DNA from: an uncultured Collinsella sp.
Lineage (GTDB): Bacteria; Actinomycetota; Coriobacteriia; Coriobacteriales; Coriobacteriaceae
Length of the DNA stretch: 64,000 nucleotides
Assembly (NCBI GenBank): GCA_900540945.1
Contig: UQHQ01000001.1
Location: 62,001 to 126,000 of the forward strand
Direction of reading: 5' to 3'
Translations under genes and position numbers: made by a program
Shown: in pieces, positions 16,680 to 25,808 of the stretch
Numbering within the stretch: position 1 is the first letter of the stretch
Layout of the letters: each line of letters begins with the position of its first letter
Notes under the pieces: model-generated
Database searches by the model: none
Told to the model about the DNA's origin: nothing
The model's input: the letters and a program-made list of their open reading frames with translations, nothing else

Positions 16680-19322
16680 ATGTTAGATAGATTTACCGAT
16701 CGAGCGCGCAAGGTCATGTCGATGGCCAAACAGGAGGCGCTCGATCTTCATTCAAATAAGGTGGGCACCGAGCACCTGCTGCTCGCGCTTGCCAAGGAGG
16801 ACGAGGGCATTGCCGCCGAGGCACTGCGCTCGCTTGATATCTCCTACGACGACATCATGGACACCCTCAAGGAGGTCCAGACCACGGTTCCCGAGCCCAG
16901 TGAGGAGACCGAGGCGGCTAAGCTCGCCTTTACGCCGCTCGTCATTAGCGTTATGGAGCGTTCATTCCGCGTGGCGCGTGAGAATAACCAGACCTACGTG
17001 TCGACCGAGCACTTGCTGATCGGCATCGTCGAAGAGGGCAACGGCATGGCCATGGACATCCTCATGCGCCTGGGTGTGTCGTCCGCCTCTATCAAAAAGG
17101 CTATCGAGAAACTCACCGCCAAGGACCAGGACAAGAAGCGTCCGCTCGCCGGCGCCGGTGCCGGGCGTCCCGGTGCGGGCCTGCCGTTCTTTAGCGGCTC
17201 GGATGCCTCTCAGCAAAAGGGGAGTGGCACCGATACGCTTAAGCAGTTCGCGACCAACCTCACGCAGAAGGCGCGCGATGGCGAGCTCGACCCTGTAATT
17301 GGTCGCGAAAAGGAAGTCCAGCGTATGATGGAAATTCTTTCGCGCCGCACCAAGAACAACCCGCTCATTCTGGGCGACCCCGGCGTGGGCAAGACGGCCA
17401 TCGTCGAGGGCCTGGCTCAGCAGATTGCAGCCGGCAACGTGCCCGAGAACCTCATGAACCAGAATATCTGGACGCTCGACCTGCCGGGCCTCGTGGCGGG
17501 TGCCAAGTATCGCGGCGAGTTTGAGGAGCGCCTCAAGAACGTGATCCAGGAGGCCACCGAAGCCGACGACGTCATCCTGTTTATCGACGAGATGCACACC
17601 ATCATCGGTGCCGGTTCTGCTGAGGGCTCCATCGACGCGAGCTCTATGCTCAAGCCCGTGCTCGCGCGCGGTGCCTTCCAGATTATCGGCGCCACCACGG
17701 CCGAGGAATTCCGCAAGTACCTCACCAAGGACCCGGCCTTCGAGCGTCGCTTCCAGACCATCGATGTCGAGGAGCCGAGCGTCGAGGACACGGTCAAGAT
17801 CCTGACCGCGCTCAAGCCGCGCTACGAGGAGCACCACCATGTGCGCTATACGCAGGGTGCTATCGAGGCCGCCGCGAACCTTTCCAACCGCTACATCCAG
17901 GATCGCTTCCTGCCCGATAAGGCCATCGACCTCATTGACGAGGCCGGTGCCCGCGCTCGCATCGCCGCGAATCGCGCGCCCGAGCCGGTGCGCGAGGCCG
18001 AGCATCGCATAGAGGAGCTCAAGGCCGCCGCGCAGGAGGCCACCGAGAGCGACGACATGAACAAGGCCGCCGAGATTACCGAGCGGCAGAAGGCCGCCGA
18101 GATTGAGCTCGCCGAGGCCAAGGCCGCCTGGACCGCCGAGCTCGACGCCAGCCCGCTCACCATCGATGTGAGTCAGATCGCCGATATCGTGTCCGTGACC
18201 TCGGGCGTGCCGGTGTCCTCGCTTACCGAGAGCGAGAGCCGTCGCCTGCTACAGGCCGAAAGCGTGCTCAAGACCCGCATTATCGGCCAGGACGAGGCCG
18301 TCGAGGCCGTTGCCAAGGCCGTGCGCCGCAGTCGCTCGCCGCTCAAGGATCCGCGTCGCCCCGGCGGCAGCTTTATCTTCCTGGGCCCCACCGGCACGGG
18401 CAAGACCGAGCTCGCCAAGACGCTCGCCGAGTATCTCTTTGGCAGCAAGGACGCGCTCATCAGCTTCGACATGTCGGAGTTCGGCAGCGAGTTCGAGGTC
18501 TCCAAGCTTATCGGTAGCCCCCCGGGCTACGTTGGCCATGACGAGGGCGGTCAGCTCACCAAGGCCGTTCGTCGTCACCCGTATTCGGTCGTGCTGTTCG
18601 ACGAGATCGAGAAGGCGCACCCCGATATCTTCAACATTCTGCTGCAGGTGCTGGAGGAGGGCCGCCTGACCGATAGCCAGGGCAAGACGGTCGACTTCCG
18701 TAATACCGTGATCATCATGACGTCCAACGTGGGCGCCCGCGAGATTGCGCAGGATGCGAGCGTTGGCTTCGGCACCACCGGCGAGCAGGGCCTTACCTCG
18801 AGCGAGATTAAGGGCCGTGCGATGGGCGAGCTCAAGCGCCTGTTCCGCCCCGAGCTGCTCAACCGTATCGACGACATCGTGGTGTTCCAGAAGCTTTCGG
18901 GCGAGAACCTGACCAAGATCGCGCACCTGCTGGTGGACGACCTGCGTCAGCGTCTGATTGCCAACGGCATGAACATCAAGCTCACCGATGCGGCCTACGA
19001 CAAGATCGTGGCCGAGGGCACCGACCTCACCAACGGTGCGCGTCCGCTGCGTCGTGCCATCCAAAAGCTCATCGAGGATCCGCTGTCCGAGGAGCTGCTG
19101 GCCGGCGAGTGGGGCGAGGGCGATACCGTCCTGTGCGATGTGGCCGACGGCAAGTTTGTCTTTAGCCATGGCACGGGCGAGATCCCGGCACCGCGTCCGG
19201 CGGGCACGCTCGGTGGCGATACCGCTCCGGCGGCGCCGCACACCGGCAACGCCGCGCCTGTGAGCAGTGGCGTGAGCTCGGGTCCCGGCGGCATGATGCA
19301 AGCCGGTTCCGGCGCGCTGTAG
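16680..19322 (+). CDS. clpC: ATP-dependent Clp protease ATP-binding subunit ClpC
   Basis: Hsp100 unfoldase that feeds proteins to ClpP. Two N-terminal Clp_N repeats (residues 1-145) lead to AAA domain 1 with Walker A GDPGVGKT and Walker B VILFIDEMH. A short M domain with UVR-like helices (about 420-460) is followed by AAA domain 2 with GPTGTGKT, the pore loop GSPPGYVGHDEGG and VVLFDEIEKAHPD. The short M domain makes it ClpC rather than ClpB. The C-terminal 45 residues are a Gly/Ala/Pro-rich tail. ATG 16680 has AAGGAAA upstream. No CtsR or HspR box is obvious in front. Confidence 0.93.
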   Translation: MLDRFTDRARKVMSMAKQEALDLHSNKVGTEHLLLALAKEDEGIAAEALRSLDISYDDIMDTLKEVQTTVPEPSEETEAAKLAFTPLVISVMERSFRVARENNQTYVSTEHLLIGIVEEGNGMAMDILMRLGVSSASIKKAIEKLTAKDQDKKRPLAGAGAGRPGAGLPFFSGSDASQQKGSGTDTLKQFATNLTQKARDGELDPVIGREKEVQRMMEILSRRTKNNPLILGDPGVGKTAIVEGLAQQIAAGNVPENLMNQNIWTLDLPGLVAGAKYRGEFEERLKNVIQEATEADDVILFIDEMHTIIGAGSAEGSIDASSMLKPVLARGAFQIIGATTAEEFRKYLTKDPAFERRFQTIDVEEPSVEDTVKILTALKPRYEEHHHVRYTQGAIEAAANLSNRYIQDRFLPDKAIDLIDEAGARARIAANRAPEPVREAEHRIEELKAAAQEATESDDMNKAAEITERQKAAEIELAEAKAAWTAELDASPLTIDVSQIADIVSVTSGVPVSSLTESESRRLLQAESVLKTRIIGQDEAVEAVAKAVRRSRSPLKDPRRPGGSFIFLGPTGTGKTELAKTLAEYLFGSKDALISFDMSEFGSEFEVSKLIGSPPGYVGHDEGGQLTKAVRRHPYSVVLFDEIEKAHPDIFNILLQVLEEGRLTDSQGKTVDFRNTVIIMTSNVGAREIAQDASVGFGTTGEQGLTSSEIKGRAMGELKRLFRPELLNRIDDIVVFQKLSGENLTKIAHLLVDDLRQRLIANGMNIKLTDAAYDKIVAEGTDLTNGARPLRRAIQKLIEDPLSEELLAGEWGEGDTVLCDVADGKFVFSHGTGEIPAPRPAGTLGGDTAPAAPHTGNAAPVSSGVSSGPGGMMQAGSGAL

Positions 19323-19341
19323 GGATTAACATAGCTTTGCG

Positions 19342-19372
19342 AAGGGGCACTCCTGTCGGGGCGCCCCTTTTT
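19342..19372 (+). terminator. terminator after clpC
   Basis: AAGGGGC and GCCCCTT pair around a 14-nt loop and are followed by TTTTTAT. Confidence 0.85.
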
Positions 19373-19384
19373 ATGAGTAAATGG

Positions 19385-19415
19385 TGCTATACTCGAAATA
19401 CAAATATGTATAGCA
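19385..19415. promoter_or_regulatory. inverted repeat in the RelB/DinJ-PIN promoter
   Basis: TGCTATAC (19385-19392) and GTATAGCA (19408-19415) are exact complements separated by 15 bp, just ahead of the ribosome site of the antitoxin gene. The left arm contains a -10-like TATACT. A likely autoregulatory site, as is usual for toxin-antitoxin operons. Confidence 0.6.
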
Positions 19416-19427
19416 GAAGGAGCTAGC

Positions 19428-19787
19428 ATGCCTATATCGGTACTCGACTCACGGCCGGTCCAGATGAATGTACGCATGGATCGCCAACTCAAAGAGGCTG
19501 GGGACGCCGTGCTGGCGCATATCGGCATGACGCCGTCTCAAGCGGTGCGGACACTTTGGGAATATCTGGTCGTCAACGGATGCATGCCCTCGAGATCGGG
19601 GATTGCGGTACCGAGCTCTAACGTGCCAGCGACTGCGTCGGTGGAATCAAGGGTTACGCAAGGCAGCCACATCGTGCGCGATGCGTGCCTCAAATACGGC
19701 ATCCCTGTTCCCGACCTCTTGGGTGACTACGATGACCTCTATGAGGAAGCAATGGCGGAGCGCTATCCCGAGTGGGTGGAGCTATGA
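19428..19787 (+). CDS. RelB/DinJ-type antitoxin
   Basis: 119 residues. The N-terminal ribbon-helix-helix has the DinJ pattern: VQMNVRMDRQLKEAGDAVL, then HIGMTPSQAVRTLWEYLV. The C-terminal half is acidic (DLLGDYDDLYEEAMAERYPEW) and is probably the toxin-neutralising tail. AGAAGGAG precedes the ATG. It overlaps the PIN gene by four bases (ATGA), a coupled antitoxin-toxin arrangement. Confidence 0.85.
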   Translation: MPISVLDSRPVQMNVRMDRQLKEAGDAVLAHIGMTPSQAVRTLWEYLVVNGCMPSRSGIAVPSSNVPATASVESRVTQGSHIVRDACLKYGIPVPDLLGDYDDLYEEAMAERYPEWVEL

Positions 19788-20305
19788 GTGCAGACGGCAT
19801 TCTCAAGTTGCTCATCGACACCAACGTATGGATGGATTACTTTTCTGGAAGGTCGGACCGGACAGCGGATGTTGTCCGTCTATTCGAGATTGCCGATGTC
19901 TCGGAGCAGATTGCCCTGTTTGCCTCGTCTCTTTCGGTCAAAGATGTCTCGTATCTTGTCTCGGCGGCGATTAAGAGGGAGTGCCGAAGGAAGAATGGCT
20001 CGCTGAGCGATAACGCCATTGCGGCGGCGGACGAAACGGCCTGGGCATGCGTTCGGCAGATGCGCGAGCTCGCCCTCATCGCGCCGGTCGGTGCAGACGA
20101 GGTCTTCGACTCCTTTGTGTTCAAGTATCATCACAATGACTTTGAGGATGACCTGATGCTGGGCGTTGCCAATCGCATCGACGTCGATTACGTCGTGACG
20201 GAGGACAAAAATCTCATTAAGCATACCAATGGTGTATGCATAAACGTTGATCAGGCGTTGAGGTTGGTTGAAGGGCCCAGCGTCCCTTCGGCGCGGCCCG
20301 TCTAA
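19784..20305 (+). CDS. PIN-domain ribonuclease toxin
   Basis: 173 residues with the PIN fold: the first acidic motif is KLLIDTNVWMDYFSG and the last is HHNDFEDDLMLGVANRIDVDYVVTEDKNL cut at its acidic residues (D and E of DFEDD, then TEDKNL). PIN proteins are Mg-dependent endoribonucleases, often acting on tRNA or mRNA. ATG 19784 overlaps the antitoxin stop. DinJ/RelB antitoxins usually pair with RelE/YafQ toxins, so a PIN partner is the less common combination. Confidence 0.83.
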   Translation: MSADGILKLLIDTNVWMDYFSGRSDRTADVVRLFEIADVSEQIALFASSLSVKDVSYLVSAAIKRECRRKNGSLSDNAIAAADETAWACVRQMRELALIAPVGADEVFDSFVFKYHHNDFEDDLMLGVANRIDVDYVVTEDKNLIKHTNGVCINVDQALRLVEGPSVPSARPV

Positions 20306-20453
20306 CATGCTTTATCTTGATAAAGTGGTGTTTCCCCGCCGTTAGCCGATGATGCGGGGGCGCTCGGCGTTTTCGACTGGTTTATGCACGCAAAGTCTGG
20401 GAATATACAAGGCGCATGTCTTACTGTCTAACCAGTTGCGCCAAGGAGGCACC

Positions 20454-21911
20454 ATGGACTACAAGATTACCGGCTACGAGCCCGCCCAGCTGTTCCATTT
20501 CTTTGAGGAGGTCAGCGCGATCCCCCGTGGTTCTGGCAACGAGAAGGGCATCAGCGATTTCCTGGTCGCGTTTGCCAAGGAGCGCGGTCTCGATGTGTAT
20601 CAGGACGAGGTCTACAACGTCATCATTCGCAAGCCCGCATCTGCCGGCGCCGAGAATGCCCCGACCGTGATGCTGCAGGGTCACATCGACATGGTGTGCG
20701 ACAAGCTGGGTTCCGTCGAGCACGACTTTACGACCGACGGTATCGACCTGGTCGTCAAGGACGGCGTCCTCACCGCTAACGGCACCACTCTGGGCGCCGA
20801 CAACGGTATCGCCGTCGCGCTTATGCTTACCGTGCTCAACGACGATTCGATTGCCCATCCGGCCCTCGAGTGCGTATTCACCACCGACGAGGAGACTGGC
20901 CTGGTCGGTGCCGAGACGCTCGACAAGTCCCAGATTAGCGCCCGTACTATGATCAACCTTGACTCCGAGGAAGAGGGCGTTGCCACCGTCAGCTGCGCCG
21001 GCGGCGTCGTCGTTACCTACACCTGCCCCATCGTGCGCGAGCACAAGACCGGTAGCACCCTCACACTCGACATCTCCGGCCTGCTGGGCGGTCACTCCGG
21101 CAGCGATATCCACTTGGAGCGCGGCAATGGCAACCTCATCATGGCCCGCATCATCGACCGCCTGATGGTTGCCGGCGAGCCCGCCATCGTCAGCTTCAAC
21201 GGCGGCACCAAGGACAACGCCATCAACCGTGAGTGCAAGGCTGTTCTGGTCTATGCCGATCACGCTGCGGCCGAAGCCGCGGCGCAGGTCGCCCGTGGCA
21301 TCATCGCCGACGTCACCGCCGAGCTCGAGGTCTTCGACCCCGGCTTTACCTGCACCGTCGAGATTGCCGACGACGCCGAGGTCGAGGCCATGGACCAGAA
21401 GTCCGCGCTTGCTCTCATCCGCGCTCTGCGTCTTGCCCCTAACGGCGTGATTCGCCGCAACGTCGCCACCGACGGCTCCGTCGAGGTTTCCTCCAACATC
21501 GGCGTGGTTGCCACCTCTGACGACCAGGTCAAGATCATGCTGTCCCCGCGCTCCTCGATCACCTCGCTGCAGAACGAGTTCAAGGACCGCCTGCAGATGC
21601 TGGCCGATGTCCTGGGCTTCGATGCCAAGTTTGAGTTCGAGTATCCCGGTTGGAGCTATGCCGAGCATTCGCCGATCCGCGACGTCTTTGTCGAGAGCTA
21701 TCGCGAGCTCTTTGGCTCCGAGCTGCGTATCGAGTCCATCCACGCCGGCCTTGAGTGCGGCCTGTTTGCCGAGGCCCTGCACGGCCTGGACGCCATCGCC
21801 GTGGGTCCGACGCTCTCCGATGTCCACACCCCGGACGAGAGCATGGAGCTCGCTTCTGCCGAGCGCTTCTACGAGCTGCTCATCGACGTCCTCAAGCGCC
21901 TCGCTGCGTAA
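20454..21911 (+). CDS. pepD: aminoacyl-histidine dipeptidase (PepD, M20 family)
   Basis: Zinc dipeptidase with broad Xaa-His and related specificity; 485 residues, the usual PepD length. Metal-site motifs: LQGHIDMVCDK (His and Asp), TLGADNGIAVAL (bridging Asp), FTTDEETGLVGAE (catalytic Glu pair) and the lid-domain GLLGGHSGSDIHLERGN; the C-terminal ligand lies in ESIHAGLECGLFAE. ATG 20454 is preceded by AAGGAGG. No signal peptide, so cytosolic. The preceding gap (20306-20453) has only a small CTTTATC/GATAAAG hairpin after the PIN gene. Confidence 0.93.
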   Translation: MDYKITGYEPAQLFHFFEEVSAIPRGSGNEKGISDFLVAFAKERGLDVYQDEVYNVIIRKPASAGAENAPTVMLQGHIDMVCDKLGSVEHDFTTDGIDLVVKDGVLTANGTTLGADNGIAVALMLTVLNDDSIAHPALECVFTTDEETGLVGAETLDKSQISARTMINLDSEEEGVATVSCAGGVVVTYTCPIVREHKTGSTLTLDISGLLGGHSGSDIHLERGNGNLIMARIIDRLMVAGEPAIVSFNGGTKDNAINRECKAVLVYADHAAAEAAAQVARGIIADVTAELEVFDPGFTCTVEIADDAEVEAMDQKSALALIRALRLAPNGVIRRNVATDGSVEVSSNIGVVATSDDQVKIMLSPRSSITSLQNEFKDRLQMLADVLGFDAKFEFEYPGWSYAEHSPIRDVFVESYRELFGSELRIESIHAGLECGLFAEALHGLDAIAVGPTLSDVHTPDESMELASAERFYELLIDVLKRLAA

Positions 21912-21968
21912 AGGTTGCGCTAGCAGCAGTCCGAGCCACGTGCTGGTGGATTGCAAATGACATTGCGT

Positions 21969-22014
21969 GAGGGGGCACCCGAGCTTTTGCGACGGGTGCC
22001 CCCTCTCTTCTTTT
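21969..22014 (+). terminator. terminator after pepD
   Basis: GAGGGGGCACCCG and CGGGTGCCCCCTC form a 13-bp stem, followed by TCTTCTTTT. It lies between convergent pepD and hipA. Confidence 0.92.
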
Positions 22015-22037
22015 GGGAAATGGGAGATTACGGACAC

Positions 22038-23342
22038 CTAGCCCATATCCGCCTTGATGAGGTCGAGGGTGCGCTGGCAGTTTTCGCAGACGGGGCCGAG
22101 CATATGCTCGCGCAGGTCCGCCATGCCGGGCAGGTCGGCGTATTCGTCCATGACCTCTTCCATGCAAATGGGTACCTCGTAGGCGAGGTCCATCATGGTC
22201 GCAAAGCAAAACTTCTCGGATAGCCCGGCATCGGTGAGTGCCGCCTCCAGCGCGGGGTCGCCCATACCGTGGTATCGGCGGATAGCGCCTGGACCGATGC
22301 GCCCCACACGATTTTCGCCGCCAACGCTCATGGCAAGGCGCGCTCGGCGGCGCATGCGCTCATACGCCAAACCCGACGCGACATCGTACATACGAGCCAT
22401 CATGGCCGTGCCGCCGTTTCCGAGTAGCAGGGAATAGTTTTTCGCATGCGCATCCGGTGCACCGATAACGGCGTTGAAGAACAGTATCTGCGTAAACAGA
22501 TACAGGTTAAGTTGATGATGGCTCGTATTGACGAGGAGTTCCTGAATATCGCGTGCGGTCGGGCCGCCGTCTGCCGTGTACTTTTGAGCGGGCATCACTC
22601 CAAGGGCCTGACAGAGGTCTTCTTGGTGTAGACGCATGATTGTTCCGTCTTTGGCTTTCACACGGTCATAGCGCTCAACAATGAGGGCGGGTTCGTCCTC
22701 AAATAAGCGATACTCAACGTTCGCCGTTGCGATACCCGCGCGCTGGGCGCTTTTCATGCAGACAAACTCATTAAGAGCTTCAAGTTTAAATCCGATAACG
22801 CCATTTTTGAAAATATGCGTCGTGGGCGAGGAGCCCACACATTCGCACCAGCGACCGTCTATGAGCGCGAGAGCGAACTTGCCCTGATTGCCTCCGAGTG
22901 ACCAACTTTCATCTAGGCCCATCCAGGATGCATTGTGGTCATCTCTGATCGACTTGAGACGGAGAGCAATATCGTGGTCGTCTATAGGGCGGTATTCGCC
23001 AGTGCGATGCAAGACGGCGTCGATATCTTCTTCGGCGCAAAACTGCACTCCGCCCGGACAGTCGAGTCCGATATGGCTGAGCAGCGCAACGGGATTATTG
23101 GGCCTGGCGTCGAATTCGACGGCAATCGCTTTTCGTTGGTCCTCGCTGTCGGGCAGAAGGCCAAACAAGTACGGATTCATGACCTGTTGGCCGTATGTGC
23201 GATTTGATACGGGAATGTTGGTCGATAGGGCTGGCCCGTCATAATCTTGATCGTAGGCAAAACTGACTAGACCGCTCTCATCTTGCATGAGCGTTCCTGC
23301 GGGTACGCCGCAAATAATAGTCCGAAGCGTTTTTCTGGCCAT
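22038..23342 (-). CDS. hipA: HipA-type serine/threonine kinase toxin
   Basis: 434 residues. The N-terminal HipA_N region includes NRTYGQQVMNPYLFGLLPDSE; the kinase half has the ATP-loop-like SLGGNQGKFALAL, then EVERYDR-type PALIVERYDRV, the catalytic GAPDAHAKNYSLL and the metal-binding MYDVASGL. HipA phosphorylates GltX or other targets and induces persistence. It lies 3 bp downstream of hipB on the minus strand. The family call is firm; the target is unknown. Confidence 0.9.
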   Translation of the reverse strand: MARKTLRTIICGVPAGTLMQDESGLVSFAYDQDYDGPALSTNIPVSNRTYGQQVMNPYLFGLLPDSEDQRKAIAVEFDARPNNPVALLSHIGLDCPGGVQFCAEEDIDAVLHRTGEYRPIDDHDIALRLKSIRDDHNASWMGLDESWSLGGNQGKFALALIDGRWCECVGSSPTTHIFKNGVIGFKLEALNEFVCMKSAQRAGIATANVEYRLFEDEPALIVERYDRVKAKDGTIMRLHQEDLCQALGVMPAQKYTADGGPTARDIQELLVNTSHHQLNLYLFTQILFFNAVIGAPDAHAKNYSLLLGNGGTAMMARMYDVASGLAYERMRRRARLAMSVGGENRVGRIGPGAIRRYHGMGDPALEAALTDAGLSEKFCFATMMDLAYEVPICMEEVMDEYADLPGMADLREHMLGPVCENCQRTLDLIKADMG

Positions 23343-23345
23343 TGG

Positions 23346-23816
23346 CTATCTCCCTTCGGGCTTGGTTTGGGCAGATGCGTTTGCGGCAATTGAGACTCCG
23401 AGATTGGATATGGCGAAATCGGCGAAGGCCTTGTCATAGAGCTCGGACGTAAAGGGGGCGTCTGCAAGAACCGGAATGGCGGCGCAGCGACGGTGGCTAT
23501 GAGGGGGACGTTGAGCGTGATGGCACCTGGGGGTGCTACAAGGTTGCAAATCGGCATGCGGGGCGTCGGCTGGCTGCTCATGTTTCGTGTCGGCGATATT
23601 CCCTTGAGCAACGAGAGCCAGTCCGAGAGCACCGAAAACCGCCAGCAACTTGTCGAGCCGAATGCCCGTGGCATCTCCCAGCTCGAGCGATGCGAGCAGG
23701 CGCTCCGAAACACCGGCTTTTTTAGCGAGGGTCGCACGGGTGATCCCCTGTGACTCGCGTGCCTGGCGCACGTAGATGCCAGCTTGGCGCGGCGTGGTGA
23801 TGGGAAAGGTATCCAC
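23346..23816 (-). CDS. hipB: HipB-type antitoxin (HTH_XRE)
   Basis: 156 residues. The N-terminal Cro/CI helix-turn-helix is clear: RQAGIYVRQARESQGITRA, then LAKKAGVSERLLASLELG. The C-terminal end, YDKAFADFAISNLGVSI, is a conserved tail in this HipB subgroup. The segment between (about residues 78-118) is rich in Cys, His, Pro and Arg and looks out of frame, so two compensating frameshifts are possible; it may equally be a neutral linker. Palindromic operators lie directly upstream at 23831-23900. Confidence 0.85.
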   Translation of the reverse strand: MDTFPITTPRQAGIYVRQARESQGITRATLAKKAGVSERLLASLELGDATGIRLDKLLAVFGALGLALVAQGNIADTKHEQPADAPHADLQPCSTPRCHHAQRPPHSHRRCAAIPVLADAPFTSELYDKAFADFAISNLGVSIAANASAQTKPEGR

Positions 23817-23830
23817 GGCAATCTCCTAAC

Positions 23831-23900
23831 GTGCAGACTTTTGCATATCAGTATGACATGCAAAAGTCTGCACGAAAAGGCCTTATGCAAAACTCTGCAT
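23831..23900. promoter_or_regulatory. HipB operator boxes
   Basis: GTGCAGACTTTTGCAT and its exact complement (23831-23846 and 23858-23873) are separated by 11 bp. A further imperfect palindrome, ATGCAAAACTCTGCAT, is at 23885-23900. Placement directly before hipB and strong symmetry fit autoregulation by HipB. Confidence 0.8.
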
Positions 23901-23940
23901 GAGACTTCCACGTTGACGTTGAGCTTATGAGAGGCGTTTT

Positions 23941-24519
23941 TTATATCGCGAGGATCCCCAGATGCTCAAGCAAGATCTTAAGTCCGATGAGGATGAGCAC
24001 GACGCCGCCCACGATGGTGGCAGGCTTTTCGTAGCGCGCGCCAAAGGTATGGCCGATCGCCACGCCGGCGATGGAGAGGATAAAGGTTGTGATGCCAATA
24101 AGCGATACAGCGGGCACGATGTCAACCGAGAGCGCCGCAAACGAGATGCCTACGGCCAGGGCGTCAATCGAGGTGGCAATGGCGAGAACCAGGTATTCTA
24201 TCAGGTCAATCTTCTCGGCATTCTTGTTGTCGCTCTCGTCCTCGTCCTCGGTAAAGGCCTCCCACAGCATCTTGCCGCCGATGAAGGCCAAAAGGATAAA
24301 GGCGATCCAATGGTCGATGGGCCCGATGATGCCCATGAATTGACTGCCGAGCGCCCATCCGATCACGGGCATGCCGGCCTGAAAGCCGCCAAAGAACAGG
24401 CCGAGCACCACGGCGACTTTAAGGTTGATCTTTTTCATGCCGAGACCCTTGCAGATGGAAACGGCAAAGGCGTCCATCGAAAGGCCAACGGCGAGCAACA
24501 CGAGCTCTGCGAGTCCCAT
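23941..24519 (-). CDS. mntP: manganese efflux pump MntP
   Basis: A 192-residue membrane protein with six predicted helices in two repeats. Family motifs are present: VGLSMDAFAVSICKGLGM (helix 1 Asp) and, in the second half, AIATSIDALAVGISFA, which mirrors it. Between them lies an acidic loop (DEDESDNKNAE). MntP exports Mn(II) and protects from manganese excess. It lies upstream of, and divergent from, disA. A GGGAGTAG word in its leader recalls the yybP-ykoY riboswitch, but the leader is too short for a complete one. Confidence 0.92.
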   Translation of the reverse strand: MGLAELVLLAVGLSMDAFAVSICKGLGMKKINLKVAVVLGLFFGGFQAGMPVIGWALGSQFMGIIGPIDHWIAFILLAFIGGKMLWEAFTEDEDESDNKNAEKIDLIEYLVLAIATSIDALAVGISFAALSVDIVPAVSLIGITTFILSIAGVAIGHTFGARYEKPATIVGGVVLILIGLKILLEHLGILAI

Positions 24520-24740
24520 AGTCTGGCTCCCTCTCTGCGGGCGAGCCCGATTACGCGACTACTCCCTCATTTATATGAGACCCGATGCTACCACATGAGC
24601 AGTCAAAGGAGCCCCGTCCCAAATGAGCTACCTAAGCGGTGTTCGCTCATTCTGTAAGCATCGGATTTCGTGGCTGCTGCGGGGACAAACCGTGAGAAAC
24701 TATTTAGCGTTTATGGAGCGTATACGATGGGAGCGATGCC

Positions 24741-25808
24741 TTGGATAAGAACGAGCTGCAAAAGCGTATGGAACAGGCTATTCGCCTGACTGCCCCCGGC
24801 CAGCCGATCCGCACCGCCCTCGATATGATCATTGCTGGTCACCTGGGTGCCCTTATCTGCGTCGGCGACACCGAAAACGTGCTCGCTGCCGGTAACGACG
24901 GCTTCCCGCTCAACATTTCGTTTACCTCGAACCGCCTGTTCGAGCTCTCCAAGATGGACGGTGCCATCGTCATCGACGGCGACCTCACCCAGATCCTGCG
25001 CGCCAACTTCCACCTCAATCCCGATCCCTCGCTTGCCACGAGCGAGACGGGCATGCGTCACCGCACCGCCGCTCGCATGTCGGTGCTCACCGATGCCATC
25101 GTGATCTCGGTCTCGGCCCGTCGTGCCGTCGTCAACGTGTACGTTCACGGCAAGAGCTACGAGATTCAGCCCGTCACCACCATCATGAGCTCGGTCAACC
25201 AGCTTGTCGCCACGCTCCAGACCACCCGTCAGTCGCTCGATCGCTCCCTGCTGCGCCTGACGGCCCTCGAGCTCGACGACTACGTTACGCTCGCCGACAT
25301 TACCGGTATTTTCTCGAGTTTCGAGATCATGCAGCAGGCAAAGACCGAGCTTAAGGATTGCATCGTCAAGCTGGGCAACCAGGGCAAGCTCGTGCAGATG
25401 CAGCTCGAACAGCTCGCGGGCTCCAGCATGGATACCGAATACGATCTGATGATCCGCGACTACGCGAGCGATTCCTCCGAGGCCAATGCCGAGAAGATCC
25501 GCGCCGAGCTTAGCCGCATGACGCCTAAGGACCTGTCCGACCCGCAGCACGTGGCGGCGGTTTTGGGTTACGACGACCTGGATGAGGACTCCGTCATGAC
25601 GCCGCTGGGCCTGCGCACGCTTTCGCGCGTGTCCGTCGTGCGCGACGGCGTGGCCGAGAAGATTGTCGACGAGTACGGCTCGCTGCAGGAACTCATGGAC
25701 GACATCAGCGAGGATCCGGAACGCCTGGGCGACTTTGGTGTCAACAACCCTGCCATTCTTGCGGACTCCCTGTACCGCATGAAGGGCACCAAACAGGGGA
25801 ACGCATAA
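24741..25808 (+). CDS. disA: DNA integrity scanning diadenylate cyclase DisA
   Basis: Makes c-di-AMP from two ATP and scans DNA for branched structures. The 355 residues include the DAC domain with KMDGAIVIDGDL and GMRHRTAARMS (both nucleotide-binding motifs intact), a central helical part and a C-terminal HhH domain. The TTG start is supported by GGGAG at about 7 bp; no ATG in frame fits the conserved N-terminus. The stop overlaps the ispD start (TAATG), so disA, ispD and ispF form one operon. Confidence 0.94.
   Translation: MDKNELQKRMEQAIRLTAPGQPIRTALDMIIAGHLGALICVGDTENVLAAGNDGFPLNISFTSNRLFELSKMDGAIVIDGDLTQILRANFHLNPDPSLATSETGMRHRTAARMSVLTDAIVISVSARRAVVNVYVHGKSYEIQPVTTIMSSVNQLVATLQTTRQSLDRSLLRLTALELDDYVTLADITGIFSSFEIMQQAKTELKDCIVKLGNQGKLVQMQLEQLAGSSMDTEYDLMIRDYASDSSEANAEKIRAELSRMTPKDLSDPQHVAAVLGYDDLDEDSVMTPLGLRTLSRVSVVRDGVAEKIVDEYGSLQELMDDISEDPERLGDFGVNNPAILADSLYRMKGTKQGNA

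Noticed and set aside
16600..16680. CtsR or HspR operator before clpC
   Set aside because: Neither the CtsR tandem heptamer nor the HAIR-type inverted repeat is present.
24520..24600. yybP-ykoY manganese riboswitch before mntP (GGGAGTAG on the minus strand)
   Set aside because: Only about 40 nt separate the word from the start codon, and the second conserved half of the riboswitch cannot be found.
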